DNA from: Flavobacterium dankookense
GTDB lineage: Bacteria > Bacteroidota > Bacteroidia > Flavobacteriales > Flavobacteriaceae
Assembly: GCF_004362665.1 (NCBI RefSeq)
Contig: NZ_SNXR01000011.1
Coordinates: 434,001-498,000 of the forward strand
Length of the DNA stretch: 64,000 nt
Direction of reading: 5' to 3'
Below the pieces are notes generated by a model. It had not been told where the DNA came from and did no database searches. It saw only the letters and a list, made by a program, of their open reading frames with translations. Below, piece by piece: positions 1 through 8,710 of this stretch (its first letter is position 1; each line of letters opens with the position of its first letter). The translations under genes and the position numbers were made by a program.

Positions 1-1
1 T

Positions 2-157
2 TATATGATGACTAGAATTTACAAAGGTGCTTCAGGAAAAGTGGCAGGTATTTTTGCCTTTTTGGAAGAGATAATTCCTTTTACCGACTTTATTCCAACA
101 TTTACATTAATGTGGATTTATACTTATGTAATTAAAACTGAAAAGAAAGAGCGTTAA
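2..157 (+). CDS. C-terminal part of an unidentified membrane protein
   Basis: Only the last 51 codons lie in the window; the frame is open from base 2 and ends at TAA 155-157. The visible part has an amphipathic stretch (FAFLEEIIPFTDFIPTF), one hydrophobic segment (TLMWIYTYVI) and a basic tail (KTEKKER), which suggests a small integral membrane protein. The stop overlaps that of the following minus-strand gene by four bases, so the two genes converge tail to tail with no terminator between them. I do not recognise the family. Confidence 0.6.
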   Translation, partial: YMMTRIYKGASGKVAGIFAFLEEIIPFTDFIPTFTLMWIYTYVIKTEKKER

Positions 158-480
158 GCTCTTTTTTTGTTTTCAAAAAAGTCAGCAATAAAACCAAGTT
201 TCATGCTTCGAAGCATTTTTTTTTCGAATGCCCAAAAGAATTTGAATTGTCCGAAGATAAAACCAAATGAAACCAACAGCAATTGATATATTGGAAAAAT
301 CATAACAACATATAATGGATAATAAATCCAATTGGAAATAGTTCCTTTTTCAATTCCAAAAAGTCCTAAAAATGGTTTTGCTAATAAAGCCGATGATGAA
401 CCGGTGACAGCAAAAACGATTAGGATGACAAAAACTTGCCAATTTGAAGTAATATTCCAACGTTCTTTAAAACTTGCCAT
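154..480 (-). CDS. Small membrane protein, DUF6787-like
   Basis: A protein of 108 residues with two hydrophobic segments (about residues 16-38, and 52-78 around IYYPLYVVMIFPIYQLLL) and a basic C-terminus. The NWQVFVILIVFAVTGSSSA block near residue 14 matches my memory of the Flavobacteriaceae family DUF6787, whose function is unknown. It sits in a minus-strand run with a DUF6146-like lipoprotein and a DUF937 protein. Family assignment is from memory; the gene itself is well supported by its length and composition. Confidence 0.75.
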   Translation of the reverse strand: MASFKERWNITSNWQVFVILIVFAVTGSSSALLAKPFLGLFGIEKGTISNWIYYPLYVVMIFPIYQLLLVSFGFIFGQFKFFWAFEKKMLRSMKLGFIADFFENKKRA

Positions 481-510
481 AGAAATTAAACTTATGCAAA
501 GCTATTAATT

Positions 511-945
511 TTAAATTCTAGGAACAAATCCTGCTAATTGTTGTTTATAGGTAATTTGAAAATAGATGAAATAGTTAAAGATTAAGTAATTGACTTCGTA
601 ACCATAATGGATGTTAGGATTGTAATCAATTTGCATTTCATATAAATTGGGATTGTATAAATGTGGCTGCATTGCTCTACGATTCCACTCAGCTACATAA
701 ATTCTATTTCTACTTTCTAAAAACGTTTCTGAGTGAAAACCTCTCGGTTGAGCGCGACCTAAAATCCATGAACTAAATCCTGGATCGATAATGATTACTT
801 CATATTCTAGTTCTTCGTTGGCAATTTTAACCGTATCGGAGATTTTATTTGCAACTGCATCGTTTGGATTGGTTGAAATGCTTTTTGAGCTTGTGCAACC
901 CATAATAGCTAGAAGAATAAGCAGTATTGAAATAACAGATTTCAC
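511..945 (-). CDS. Lipoprotein, DUF6146-like
   Basis: A protein of 144 residues that begins with a lipoprotein signal: a hydrophobic core, then IMGC, so the lipid-modified Cys is at residue 17. The mature part carries conserved-looking motifs (YEVIIIDPGFSSWI, YVAEWNRRA, INYLIFNYF-like tail) rich in Tyr and Trp. I recall this pattern as DUF6146 of Flavobacteriaceae, function unknown. It would be anchored in a membrane and face the periplasm or surface. Neighbours are other small unknown genes, so context gives no job. Confidence 0.75.
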   Translation of the reverse strand: MKSVISILLILLAIMGCTSSKSISTNPNDAVANKISDTVKIANEELEYEVIIIDPGFSSWILGRAQPRGFHSETFLESRNRIYVAEWNRRAMQPHLYNPNLYEMQIDYNPNIHYGYEVNYLIFNYFIYFQITYKQQLAGFVPRI

Positions 946-1012
946 AGTAATTAAATTTCTATAAAATTACGGAAGTTTCCCGAAAGGTTTTGCAATCAAA
1001 GTGTTAAAAAAA

Positions 1013-1040
1013 AAGTCGTACTTGAAGCACGACTTTTTTA
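1013..1040 (-). terminator. Rho-independent terminator
   Basis: A 7-bp stem AAGTCGT/ACGACTT has a 9-base loop and A/T runs on both sides. Read on the minus strand it follows the DUF937 gene and ends in a run of T. The A run on the other side would let it act in both directions. Confidence 0.8.
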
Positions 1041-1058
1041 CTGTTTTAGTTTTATTTT

Positions 1059-1643
1059 TTATTTTCCAAATAGTTTTCCAAGCAAACCACCTAAAAAACC
1101 ACCACTTTTTCCATCATTATTTCCACTAACGGCTGATATGGCTTCTTGAATTCCTACTTTACCATCACCATCTTTATCCAATCCGAGCATTCCTCCGTAT
1201 TTTGAAATAGAGTCCATCAATCCGCCATTAGCATCTGAATTTCCGCCTGTGATTGCTCCAATAACATCGTTAATTTGGATACTTGAATTGTTTGGATCTT
1301 TTGCTCCTCCAATTAATGAACCTAAAACTTTTGGAATTAAACTGCCAGCAACACCGGATGATGCTTCGCTACTCAATCCAAATTTTTGACCTAAACTTCC
1401 ACTCAGTTGATTAGTAATCATGCTAACAACCGGATTAGAAGCATCATTTGCATTATTCCCTTGGAATAATTTACCAATCAAATCAGTTCCACCTTCTTGG
1501 GAAGCGATACTTTTTAAGCTGTCTAAAATAGAACCACTTGCGTGTTCCATAACCGCTTCATTCTGTTCGTTTGGCACCGCTGTATTATTGACAACAGCTT
1601 CGCCACCGTATTGTTTTACTAACTCTGTTAATTGCTCAAACAT
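1059..1643 (-). CDS. DUF937 protein with an EF-hand-like calcium loop
   Basis: A protein of 194 residues if it starts at MFEQLTELVKQYGG (ATG 1641-1643). A longer in-frame reading of 16 extra residues has no family character, so I reject it. The N-terminal two thirds is the Gly/Ser-rich helical DUF937 pattern (repeated GxLIGxL and SxVAGSLIPKVLGSL motifs). Near the C-terminus DKDGDGKVGIQEAI is a good EF-hand loop (D-x-D-x-D-G at positions 1, 3, 5, 6, with a late acidic E), followed by a glycine-rich tail ending FLGGLLGKLFGK. No signal peptide is visible. Function is unknown. Confidence 0.85.
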   Translation of the reverse strand: MFEQLTELVKQYGGEAVVNNTAVPNEQNEAVMEHASGSILDSLKSIASQEGGTDLIGKLFQGNNANDASNPVVSMITNQLSGSLGQKFGLSSEASSGVAGSLIPKVLGSLIGGAKDPNNSSIQINDVIGAITGGNSDANGGLMDSISKYGGMLGLDKDGDGKVGIQEAISAVSGNNDGKSGGFLGGLLGKLFGK

Positions 1644-1709
1644 CTCATACTTTTTATTGGTTAACAACCAAATGTATGAAAAAAAATACAACTAGGTAAA
1701 AAAAGTGGG

Positions 1710-2669
1710 TTATTTTTCGTTCTTTAATAAACTAATAATTTGTTCGGCTAGCTCGGTTCCAATTCTATCTTGTGCTTCTAAAGTTGCAGCACCAATATGT
1801 GGTGTTAACGAAATCTTTGGGTGCATTAAGATTTGAATTTCGGGAGTTGGTTCTTTTTCAAAAACGTCTAATCCTGCAAAGGCTACTTTTTCAGAATCTA
1901 ATGCTTCTATTAATGCTACTTCATCAATCACTCCACCACGAGCGCAGTTTACTATTCCGACACCATCTTTTAATAGTTGAAATTCTTCCTTCCCAATAAC
2001 ATAACCTTCTTGTGCAGGAACGTGAAGTGTAATGAAATCAGCATGTTTAAAGACATCTTCTAAAGGTTCTGTTTCAAACTCTACATTTATAAATTGTCCA
2101 TTATAAAAGTCAACTTTAACTTCGGCTTTATCCACAAATTTATCAGCCGCAATAACTTTCATTCCTAATCCCAATGCCATTTTTGCTACAGCTTGACCAA
2201 TTCGTCCAAAACCAACTATTCCTAATGTTTTTCCACGCAATTCGATACCGTTCGCATAAGCTTTTTTCAAACCTTCAAAATTTGTATCACCTTCTAGTGG
2301 CATGTTTCGGTTGGAATCATACAAAAATCGTACGCCAGTAAACAAATGAGCAAAAACCAATTCGGCTACACTTTCTGATGATGAAGCTGGAGTATTAATG
2401 ACATGAATTCCTTTGCTACGTGCATATTCTACATCGATATTATCCATTCCAACGCCACCACGACCAATTATTTTTAATCCTGGACAAGCATCGATAATAT
2501 CTCGTCTTACTTTGGTTGCGCTACGAACTAACACCACCGAAACATTATTTTCGTTTACAAAGTTAGCCACTTGTTCTTGAGCTACTTTGGTTGTAATTAC
2601 TTCAAAACCACCTTTTTCTAACGCTTTAATTCCGCTTTTAGAAATTCCGTCGTTGGCTAATACTTTCAT
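1710..2669 (-). CDS. serA: D-3-phosphoglycerate dehydrogenase (D-2-hydroxyacid dehydrogenase)
   Basis: A protein of 319 residues. It oxidises 3-phosphoglycerate with NAD to 3-phosphohydroxypyruvate, the first step of serine synthesis. Seen in the sequence: the Rossmann motif GIVGFGRIGQ, catalytic Arg in NCARGGVIDE, Glu in FEKEPTPE and His in TPHIGAAT. It is the short form and lacks the C-terminal ACT domain that gives serine feedback inhibition in longer SerA proteins. serC lies 46 bases upstream on the same strand, which supports a serine-synthesis pair rather than another hydroxyacid dehydrogenase. Confidence 0.92.
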   Translation of the reverse strand: MKVLANDGISKSGIKALEKGGFEVITTKVAQEQVANFVNENNVSVVLVRSATKVRRDIIDACPGLKIIGRGGVGMDNIDVEYARSKGIHVINTPASSSESVAELVFAHLFTGVRFLYDSNRNMPLEGDTNFEGLKKAYANGIELRGKTLGIVGFGRIGQAVAKMALGLGMKVIAADKFVDKAEVKVDFYNGQFINVEFETEPLEDVFKHADFITLHVPAQEGYVIGKEEFQLLKDGVGIVNCARGGVIDEVALIEALDSEKVAFAGLDVFEKEPTPEIQILMHPKISLTPHIGAATLEAQDRIGTELAEQIISLLKNEK

Positions 2670-2673
2670 TTTT

Positions 2674-2706
2674 AATGTTTAATTTTTAGCGTTTAATGTT
2701 TAATTT
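2674..2706. repeat. Short direct repeat in the serC-serA spacer
   Basis: AATGTTTAATTT occurs at 2674-2685 and again at 2695-2706, spaced exactly 21 bp. It lies between the serC stop and the serA start. It may be simple AT-rich drift; no function is assigned. Confidence 0.5.
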
Positions 2707-2715
2707 AAACTGTAT

Positions 2716-3813
2716 TTATTGTTGTGCTATTTGTGATTGGTTGATTATCACTTCTTCTAGTTTTTTCATTACATCAACTAGTACTTGAACGCTTTCTAGA
2801 GGGAGAGCATTGTACATAGAAGCACGATAACCACCAACAGAACGATGTCCAGGAAGACCAGAAATTCCCGCTTCTTTCCACATTTTGTCAAAGGTTTCTT
2901 GATGTTCAGGATTGACTAATAAGAAAGTAGCGTTCATGTTGCTTCGGTCTTCTACATTTGCCGTTCCGATGAATAATGGATTTCGGTCGATTTCGTTGTA
3001 AAGTAACGCTGCTTTCGCTTCGTTAATTTTTTCAATAGTAGGAATTCCACCTTGATTTTTTAACCATTGTAAAGTTAGTAAACAAGTATAAACCGCAAAA
3101 ACTGCTGGTGTATTGTACATGCTTTCCGCTTTGATGTGTTTTTCATAATCCAAAATACTCGGAATTGCTCTTCCAGATTTTCCAAGAATTTCTTCTTTTA
3201 CAACAACTAAAGTTGTTCCTGCTGCACCCATATTTTTTTGAGCTCCAGCATAAATCAAATCAAACTGAGAAAAATCTAAACTTCTTGAAAAAATATCCGA
3301 ACTCATATCACAAACTACTGGAACATTTGTTTTTGGAAACGATTTCATTTGCGTTCCAAAAATAGTGTTGTTACTCGTGCAGTGAAAATAATCCGCATCT
3401 ACAGGAATAGTAAACTCTTTTGGAATATGACTATAGTTTTCTTCCTTCGATGAAGCTACAATCAAAGTTTCTCCAAATAATTTAGCTTCTTTAATAGCGT
3501 TATTCGCCCATGTTCCAGTATCTAAATAAGCCGCTTTTCCATTAACTTTCATAAGGTTGTTTGGCACCATCAAGAATTCCAAACTTGCTCCACCTTGAAG
3601 AAACAACGCCTGGTATCCTTTCCCTTCAAGTCCTAGAAGTTCTAAAACCAATGCACGAGCTTCGTCCATCACGGCAACGAAATCTTTACTTCGGTGTGAT
3701 ATTTCGAGGATTGACAATCCTGAATTGTTGAAGTTTAAAACGGCTTGGGCTGATTTTTCAAATACTTCTTGTGGAAGGATGCATGGTCCGGCGCTATAAT
3801 TATGTTTTTTCAT
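2716..3813 (-). CDS. serC: Phosphoserine aminotransferase
   Basis: A protein of 365 residues, the usual length for the family. It transaminates 3-phosphohydroxypyruvate with glutamate to phosphoserine and can also serve pyridoxal phosphate synthesis. The N-terminus HNYSAGPCILP is the family signature. The PLP-binding Lys lies in YAGAQKNMGAAG, and the substrate-binding C-terminal motif is GLPGHRSVGGYRASMYNA. It precedes serA in one minus-strand unit. No phosphoserine phosphatase gene is seen here. Confidence 0.95.
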   Translation of the reverse strand: MKKHNYSAGPCILPQEVFEKSAQAVLNFNNSGLSILEISHRSKDFVAVMDEARALVLELLGLEGKGYQALFLQGGASLEFLMVPNNLMKVNGKAAYLDTGTWANNAIKEAKLFGETLIVASSKEENYSHIPKEFTIPVDADYFHCTSNNTIFGTQMKSFPKTNVPVVCDMSSDIFSRSLDFSQFDLIYAGAQKNMGAAGTTLVVVKEEILGKSGRAIPSILDYEKHIKAESMYNTPAVFAVYTCLLTLQWLKNQGGIPTIEKINEAKAALLYNEIDRNPLFIGTANVEDRSNMNATFLLVNPEHQETFDKMWKEAGISGLPGHRSVGGYRASMYNALPLESVQVLVDVMKKLEEVIINQSQIAQQ

Positions 3814-3937
3814 GGTTTGATTTTCAAAAAATTAAAGATGCAAATTACGGAAACTAGTGCAATATAACCGATTTTTATTTTCTTGTAAATCAATTGTATT
3901 ATTAACGAAAACGGTTTCGTTGATAAGATTTGTTATT

Positions 3938-4996
3938 TTAAATCGACAACAAAAAAGCTATTGTATCTACATTATCTGCATAATCCCAAAGTTCAGGTTT
4001 TTGGGTTTTTCCAAATGGAATGCTATTTTCTATACTTTCTTTAGAAACAATGCATTGAATTTGTTCGGTATCATTTTTTAGTTGCGATTTTAGCACTTCA
4101 ATATCGTCATAATATTCATAAAACACTGATGAGATAGGCGAGGCGTAACTGCTGTCTTCTTTCAAAGTAAGAAACTCATTGTCTAATAATTTGAAATTGC
4201 TCATTAAGAAAACGGCTTTGTTGTAGTCGTAATTGTTTGAGTATTTTTCGTAATAAATCACGTCTTTGTACTCGTAGATGGCTTCGAAGAAATCTTTAAA
4301 ATCATAATTTCTCGGGACAAATAATTTGGAAACATTTCGGCAACCTAGACCAAAATAGCGGAAGATGTCTTCGCCAAGGTTTATTAATTCTTCTTTTGTT
4401 TCATTGCCAGTTAAAACAGCAACGGAATTTCGGTTTTTGCGAATGATACTTGGTTTGTCTTTGAAATAGAATTCAAAATAACGCGCTGTGTTGTTGCTTC
4501 CGGTTGCAATCACAGCATCAAAGTTTTCTAGCTTTCCATCGGTAAAGTTGATGTGGCTTTCTATTTCAGGGTTTACAGTTATTAGATATTTTGCTAGGAA
4601 CTTAATTAAATGTTGGTCGTTTGAAGATGTTTTAACCAAAACATTATGACCGGAAATCAATACGGAAAGAAAATCATGAAAACCAACTAAAGGAATATTT
4701 CCAGCAAGAATTAATCCAACGGTTTTTGGTTTCGCTTCTTGGAGATTATAGTTTGATAACCATTTGTTTAGTTTTTCTTCTGTTAACGCATTTGCCCATG
4801 ATTGAACAGAAAAGCAAACTTGTTCAGGTGTAAACCAGCCATTGTGTGATTGCGAAAGTTGAATTAAATCGGCAAAACCATCAAAATGCAAATCGTTGTG
4901 TAGTACAGTTTCGTTTTTTGTATAGTTTTCGAATGAAAATTGACTTAAAAAACGACCTAATTCAATAAAACATTTTTTTTTATCGATTTGTAACAT
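3938..4996 (-). CDS. Acyl-CoA reductase, LuxC-like
   Basis: A protein of 352 residues of the LuxC/acyl-CoA reductase family, which makes fatty aldehydes from acyl-CoA in an aldehyde-dehydrogenase-like fold. The nucleotide-binding region is around VGLILAGNIPLVGFHDF, and GLGCRNVSKLFVP contains the likely catalytic Cys. There are no lux genes nearby, so this is a stand-alone enzyme as is common in Flavobacteriaceae; its true substrate is not shown. Its start is divergent from the ferredoxin gene and the two promoter cores overlap (5028-5045). Confidence 0.85.
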   Translation of the reverse strand: MLQIDKKKCFIELGRFLSQFSFENYTKNETVLHNDLHFDGFADLIQLSQSHNGWFTPEQVCFSVQSWANALTEEKLNKWLSNYNLQEAKPKTVGLILAGNIPLVGFHDFLSVLISGHNVLVKTSSNDQHLIKFLAKYLITVNPEIESHINFTDGKLENFDAVIATGSNNTARYFEFYFKDKPSIIRKNRNSVAVLTGNETKEELINLGEDIFRYFGLGCRNVSKLFVPRNYDFKDFFEAIYEYKDVIYYEKYSNNYDYNKAVFLMSNFKLLDNEFLTLKEDSSYASPISSVFYEYYDDIEVLKSQLKNDTEQIQCIVSKESIENSIPFGKTQKPELWDYADNVDTIAFLLSI

Positions 4997-5003
4997 TTGT
5001 TTA

Positions 5004-5035
5004 TTTGTTTATGAATGGTTTTGATTGTAATTTTG
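5004..5035 (+). promoter_or_regulatory. Bacteroidota-type promoter of the ferredoxin gene
   Basis: TTTG at 5004-5007, a 20-base spacer, then TAATTTTG at 5028-5035. This matches the Bacteroidota -33/-7 consensus. It predicts a start near 5040 and a leader of about 130 bases before the ferredoxin ATG. Confidence 0.65.
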
Positions 5036-5037
5036 CA

Positions 5038-5045
5038 CAAAAATA
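5038..5045 (-). promoter_or_regulatory. -7 element for the acyl-CoA reductase gene
   Basis: Read on the minus strand the bases are TATTTTTG, matching TAnnTTTG, about 42 bases before the reductase ATG. No clear -33 TTTG is seen. It lies two bases from the plus-strand -7 element. Confidence 0.5.
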
Positions 5046-5171
5046 AGACAATAGAAAATAGATTAAAGAGAAAAGATGTAATTTTCAAAAAAAAGATATT
5101 ATTTCTTTTGATAAAAGTGAGCATCTAGAATCTGATATTTAATATCTGAAATTTAATATTTAAAATTAGCT

Positions 5172-5522
5172 ATGGCAATCATAATAACAGACGAATGCAT
5201 CAATTGTGGAGCATGTGAACCAGAATGTCCAAACACAGCTATCTATGAAGGTGCTGACGATTGGAGATATAAAGATGGAACAAAACTAAGAGGTAAGGTA
5301 ATTTTACCTGATGGAACTGAAGTTGACTCTGATGCAGCTCAAACTCCAATTTCTGATGATATTTATTATATCGTTCCGGGTAAATGTACAGAATGCAAAG
5401 GATTTCATGAAGAACCACAATGTGCAGCTGTTTGTCCAGTGGATTGTTGTGTTCCTGATGAAAATCATGTAGAAAGTGAAGAAACACTTTTAAACAGACA
5501 ATCATTTTTACATAATGAATAA
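5172..5522 (+). CDS. 2[4Fe-4S] ferredoxin
   Basis: A protein of 116 residues, an electron carrier with two [4Fe-4S] clusters. The first cluster motif is C9-x2-C12-x2-C15-x3-C19-P. The second is C72-x2-C75-x8-C84-x3-C88-P, the extended spacing seen in Allochromatium-like ferredoxins. An acidic insert of about 50 residues separates them. ATG 5172 is followed at once by the [20 protein letters not shown] signature. Redox partners are not evident; the divergent neighbour is an acyl-CoA reductase. A strong terminator follows directly. Confidence 0.93.
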   Translation: MAIIITDECINCGACEPECPNTAIYEGADDWRYKDGTKLRGKVILPDGTEVDSDAAQTPISDDIYYIVPGKCTECKGFHEEPQCAAVCPVDCCVPDENHVESEETLLNRQSFLHNE

Positions 5523-5529
5523 AAATTTT

Positions 5530-5558
5530 CCCTTCTAGTTCAGAAGGGATTTTTTTTT
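5530..5558 (+). terminator. Rho-independent terminator of the ferredoxin gene
   Basis: A 7-bp stem CCCTTCT/AGAAGGG has a 5-base loop followed by A and then nine T residues, starting 7 bases after the stop. Confidence 0.9.
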
Positions 5559-5595
5559 GAATTTTTTTTTGTTAATTTGTTAAAACAAGTTACAA

Positions 5596-6753
5596 ATGAG
5601 GAAAGTAGTACTCTTACTTTTTATTTCTCTTCAATCATTGATTTTCGCACAATCAGCCGAAAAATCGATTATTTTACTCGATGCAGATACAAACCTTCCC
5701 ATTGAAGATGTCACAGTTTATATTATTAAGACAAAACAAACTTTATTGTCAAATGTAGAAGGAAAAGTAACTTTTACACTTTCGGGCACATCTAATATTC
5801 AAGCGACGCATTCTTCTTATGTTAGCGTTACAGTTCGTTCAACAGCCTTATTGAAAACAGATAACATTATTTATCTAAAGAACAATACTAAAGATTTGGA
5901 TGAAATTATCATCACCAAACAGCATCCGCAAAAAATTCTTAAATCTATCGTTGATAATTCAATAAAAAAGTTAACCGTTCCAGCAAGATTGAAAGTATAT
6001 TCGAGAGAGTTTTTTAAGCTTAATGGAACCTATTCTTATTATAACGACGGATTGCTGAATTTTCAGCTTTACGGCAAGGATAAAAACTTTAAAAGCAATA
6101 TTTTAGTTGAGCAAAACCGTTCGATGGGATTGATTAATGAAGAAATAAGCGGTGATGTTTTAGGCTATAATTTGAACAACATAATGGAAAATTATTATAA
6201 TTTTAAATACTTAAATCCAATTTTAGAACCAAAAGCTAAAAAAGAGTATGATTTTTTGATTAAAGTTTACACAGCAAATAAAAACTACTACGCAATTACA
6301 GCATCACCATTAGAAAATTCAAAAGGACTATTGGATGATTTTACGATAATTTATGACCCAACTAAAAAGTTGATTGTTGAAATCAATTCAGCAATTTCTC
6401 CAATGACTTTAGCTCGAAATAAAGACAAAAAATCGATTGGTTCTAGGAATGTTTATAAATCGTTTTTTAAAACAATTTACCGAATAGATAGTGAAAATTA
6501 TTATTTAGTTAGTTCAAAGGAAGAAATTGGTTTTGAGAGAGTTGATAAAAATAATAAAACTACAGATATTGAAGTTCGAAATTATTTTGTAACCACCAAT
6601 TTTAGTAATCAAAACTATACTTACAAAGAAAGCGAGGTATTTAAAGACAAAACACTTTTCAATAAAAAAGACGTTGTCCTAACGGATTATTGGAACGTTT
6701 CTGGATTAACTGCAACAGAAGAAGAACTAGAAATAATTAATAAAATTGAATAG
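5596..6753 (+). CDS. Secreted protein with carboxypeptidase-regulatory-like domain
   Basis: A protein of 385 residues with a signal peptide (residues 1-18, ending IFAQS). Residues about 22-95 form a CarboxypepD_reg-like beta-sandwich (ILLDADTNLPIEDVTVYI, LSNVEGKVTF). The remainder, rich in Tyr, Lys and Asn with repeated short beta strands (YYNDGLLNFQLYG, FDFLIKVYTA-like), has no TonB-receptor barrel. Such proteins occur widely in Flavobacteriaceae with unknown function. It is probably periplasmic or outer-membrane associated. Spacing suggests its own transcription unit ahead of ychF. Confidence 0.85.
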   Translation: MRKVVLLLFISLQSLIFAQSAEKSIILLDADTNLPIEDVTVYIIKTKQTLLSNVEGKVTFTLSGTSNIQATHSSYVSVTVRSTALLKTDNIIYLKNNTKDLDEIIITKQHPQKILKSIVDNSIKKLTVPARLKVYSREFFKLNGTYSYYNDGLLNFQLYGKDKNFKSNILVEQNRSMGLINEEISGDVLGYNLNNIMENYYNFKYLNPILEPKAKKEYDFLIKVYTANKNYYAITASPLENSKGLLDDFTIIYDPTKKLIVEINSAISPMTLARNKDKKSIGSRNVYKSFFKTIYRIDSENYYLVSSKEEIGFERVDKNNKTTDIEVRNYFVTTNFSNQNYTYKESEVFKDKTLFNKKDVVLTDYWNVSGLTATEEELEIINKIE

Positions 6754-6789
6754 TCATTTGATTTTATTATGGATTTAGATTAATAGAAG

Positions 6790-6797
6790 TATATTTG
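6790..6797 (+). promoter_or_regulatory. -7 promoter element of ychF
   Basis: TATATTTG fits TAnnTTTG and lies 25 bases before the ychF ATG. A -33 TTTG at the usual spacing is not seen, so the call rests on the -7 box alone. Confidence 0.5.
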
Positions 6798-6822
6798 CAA
6801 ACTTTTAAAAATTACTTCAAAA

Positions 6823-7917
6823 ATGAAAGCAGGAATTGTAGGATTACCAAACGTTGGAAAATCAACGCTATTTAATTGTTTATCAAATGCTAAAGCGCAA
6901 AGTGCTAACTTTCCGTTTTGTACAATCGAACCAAATATTGGCGTAGTAAACGTTCCCGATCCAAGAATCAATAGATTAGAAGAATTAGTTAAACCACAAG
7001 CAGTTCAAATGGCAACGGTCGATATTGTTGACATTGCAGGTTTAGTAAAAGGCGCAAGTAAAGGCGAAGGTTTAGGAAATCAATTTCTTGCAAATATTAG
7101 AGAATGTAACGCAATTATTCACGTTTTACGTTGTTTTGATAACGATAATATCGTTCACGTTGATGGCAATGTAAACCCAATTCGCGATAAAGAAACTATT
7201 GATATCGAGTTGCAATTAAAAGACTTAGAAACGGTTGAAAAACGTTTAGAAAAAGTAAATCGTGCAGCCAAAACAGGAAACAAAGAAGCACAAGCTGAAA
7301 AAGCACTTTTAGATAGAATTCGCGAAGCATTATTGCAAGCAAAATCGGCTCGTACTGTAATTCCTCAAAACCAAGATGAAGAAGTTTTGATGGAAGAATT
7401 TCAGTTAATCACAACAAAACCAGTTTTATATGTTTGTAATGTGGATGAAAGTGCAGCTGTAAACGGAAACAAATATGTGGACCAAGTTCGTGAATTAGTA
7501 AAAGACGAAGATGCCGAAGTGATTATTCTTTCCGTTGGAGCCGAAGCTGATATTACTGAACTAGAAAGCTACGAAGAACGCCAAGTTTTCCTTGAAGATA
7601 TGGGATTAACAGAACCAGGTTCGGCAGTTTTAATTCGTGCCGCTTATAAATTATTAAAACTACAAACGTATTTCACAGCTGGAGTAAAAGAAGTTCGCGC
7701 TTGGACAATCAATATTGGCGATACAGCACCAAAAGCTGCCGGAGTAATTCACACCGATTTTGAAAAAGGATTTATCCGTGCCGAAGTTATTGCTTTTGAA
7801 GATTATTCAACTTTAGGATCAGAAGCTAAATGCAAAGAAGCTGGAAAACTTCGCGTAGAGGGAAAAGAATACATCGTGAAAGATGGCGATGTGATGCATT
7901 TCCGTTTTAATGTGTAG
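6823..7917 (+). CDS. ychF: Redox-regulated ATPase YchF (OLA1-type)
   Basis: A protein of 364 residues of the Obg-like P-loop family; it binds ATP rather than GTP and associates with ribosomes. Seen: G1 GLPNVGKST (residues 7-15), G3-like DIAGLVKGASKGEGLG, and NVDE in place of the GTP-specific NKxD, as expected for YchF. The C-terminal TGS domain ends VEGKEYIVKDGDVMHFRFNV. Length and start agree with the family. Confidence 0.96.
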   Translation: MKAGIVGLPNVGKSTLFNCLSNAKAQSANFPFCTIEPNIGVVNVPDPRINRLEELVKPQAVQMATVDIVDIAGLVKGASKGEGLGNQFLANIRECNAIIHVLRCFDNDNIVHVDGNVNPIRDKETIDIELQLKDLETVEKRLEKVNRAAKTGNKEAQAEKALLDRIREALLQAKSARTVIPQNQDEEVLMEEFQLITTKPVLYVCNVDESAAVNGNKYVDQVRELVKDEDAEVIILSVGAEADITELESYEERQVFLEDMGLTEPGSAVLIRAAYKLLKLQTYFTAGVKEVRAWTINIGDTAPKAAGVIHTDFEKGFIRAEVIAFEDYSTLGSEAKCKEAGKLRVEGKEYIVKDGDVMHFRFNV

Positions 7918-7920
7918 GAG

Positions 7921-8628
7921 ATGAATAAACTTTTTGCATCTTTAATACTAACGGTCCTTTGTTGTAATTCAAGTTTTACTCAAAGTAAACACCAACTTGG
8001 ATTTGTTTTCGGACCTAATTATTTTAGTTTAAGAGGTTCAGATTTTCTTGATGAAACAAAATCAAACTTTGGCATTTCTTATGGTGTTTCATATGAATTC
8101 ATTTTAAATAATCGTTTGTCTATTGTTACCGGATTATCATTTGAACAAAAGCAAATTGATTATAATTCAAAATCTGAATATTACTATGTTAGTGAGGTGG
8201 GACAAATTTTACCTCTAGAATATTCTTTTGAAACCAAAAACAAATATCAGTATTTTACATTGCCACTATTATTAAAATATAATTTTGGCAAAAAAAACTT
8301 GTTTTTTATTAATGGAGGTTTATTTATTTCGTCATCTGGAAAGTACCATAAGTCTTCAAAAATAACAAGTGAGATATTGTATAACTATCCAATAAATGTT
8401 GAAAAAAATAATTTTCCATTTGCGGATGATATGAGTGGAGTTGATTATGGAATTTCTTTGGGAGTTGGAAAATCATTTAGATTAAATTCAAAAACTAAAT
8501 TATCTGTAGAATTGAGAGACAATTTTGGATTAGTCAATATAATTCAAGATTTCAATCAATCTGGAGAAAATAATACTATAAAAACAAACACTTTAAATTT
8601 AATTACACAATTGTCATTTGATTTATAA
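7921..8628 (+). CDS. Outer-membrane beta-barrel protein, PorT-like
   Basis: A protein of 235 residues with a signal peptide (about 1-20, ending SSFTQ). It has alternating hydrophobic/polar strands typical of PorT-like barrels (LGFVFGPNYFSLRG, YQYFTLPLLLKYNFGKKNLFFINGG) and ends on an aromatic-rich strand TLNLITQLSFDL. It starts three bases after the ychF stop, so it is probably co-transcribed. It is too generic to call a T9SS PorT itself. Confidence 0.8.
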   Translation: MNKLFASLILTVLCCNSSFTQSKHQLGFVFGPNYFSLRGSDFLDETKSNFGISYGVSYEFILNNRLSIVTGLSFEQKQIDYNSKSEYYYVSEVGQILPLEYSFETKNKYQYFTLPLLLKYNFGKKNLFFINGGLFISSSGKYHKSSKITSEILYNYPINVEKNNFPFADDMSGVDYGISLGVGKSFRLNSKTKLSVELRDNFGLVNIIQDFNQSGENNTIKTNTLNLITQLSFDL

Positions 8629-8710
8629 GATAGATATATTTCATAAAACCGCAGAGGAAATTTTGCGTTTTTTTTGTGCCTTTTTCCAGCTTTTCATTCC
8701 AAGATTTTTT

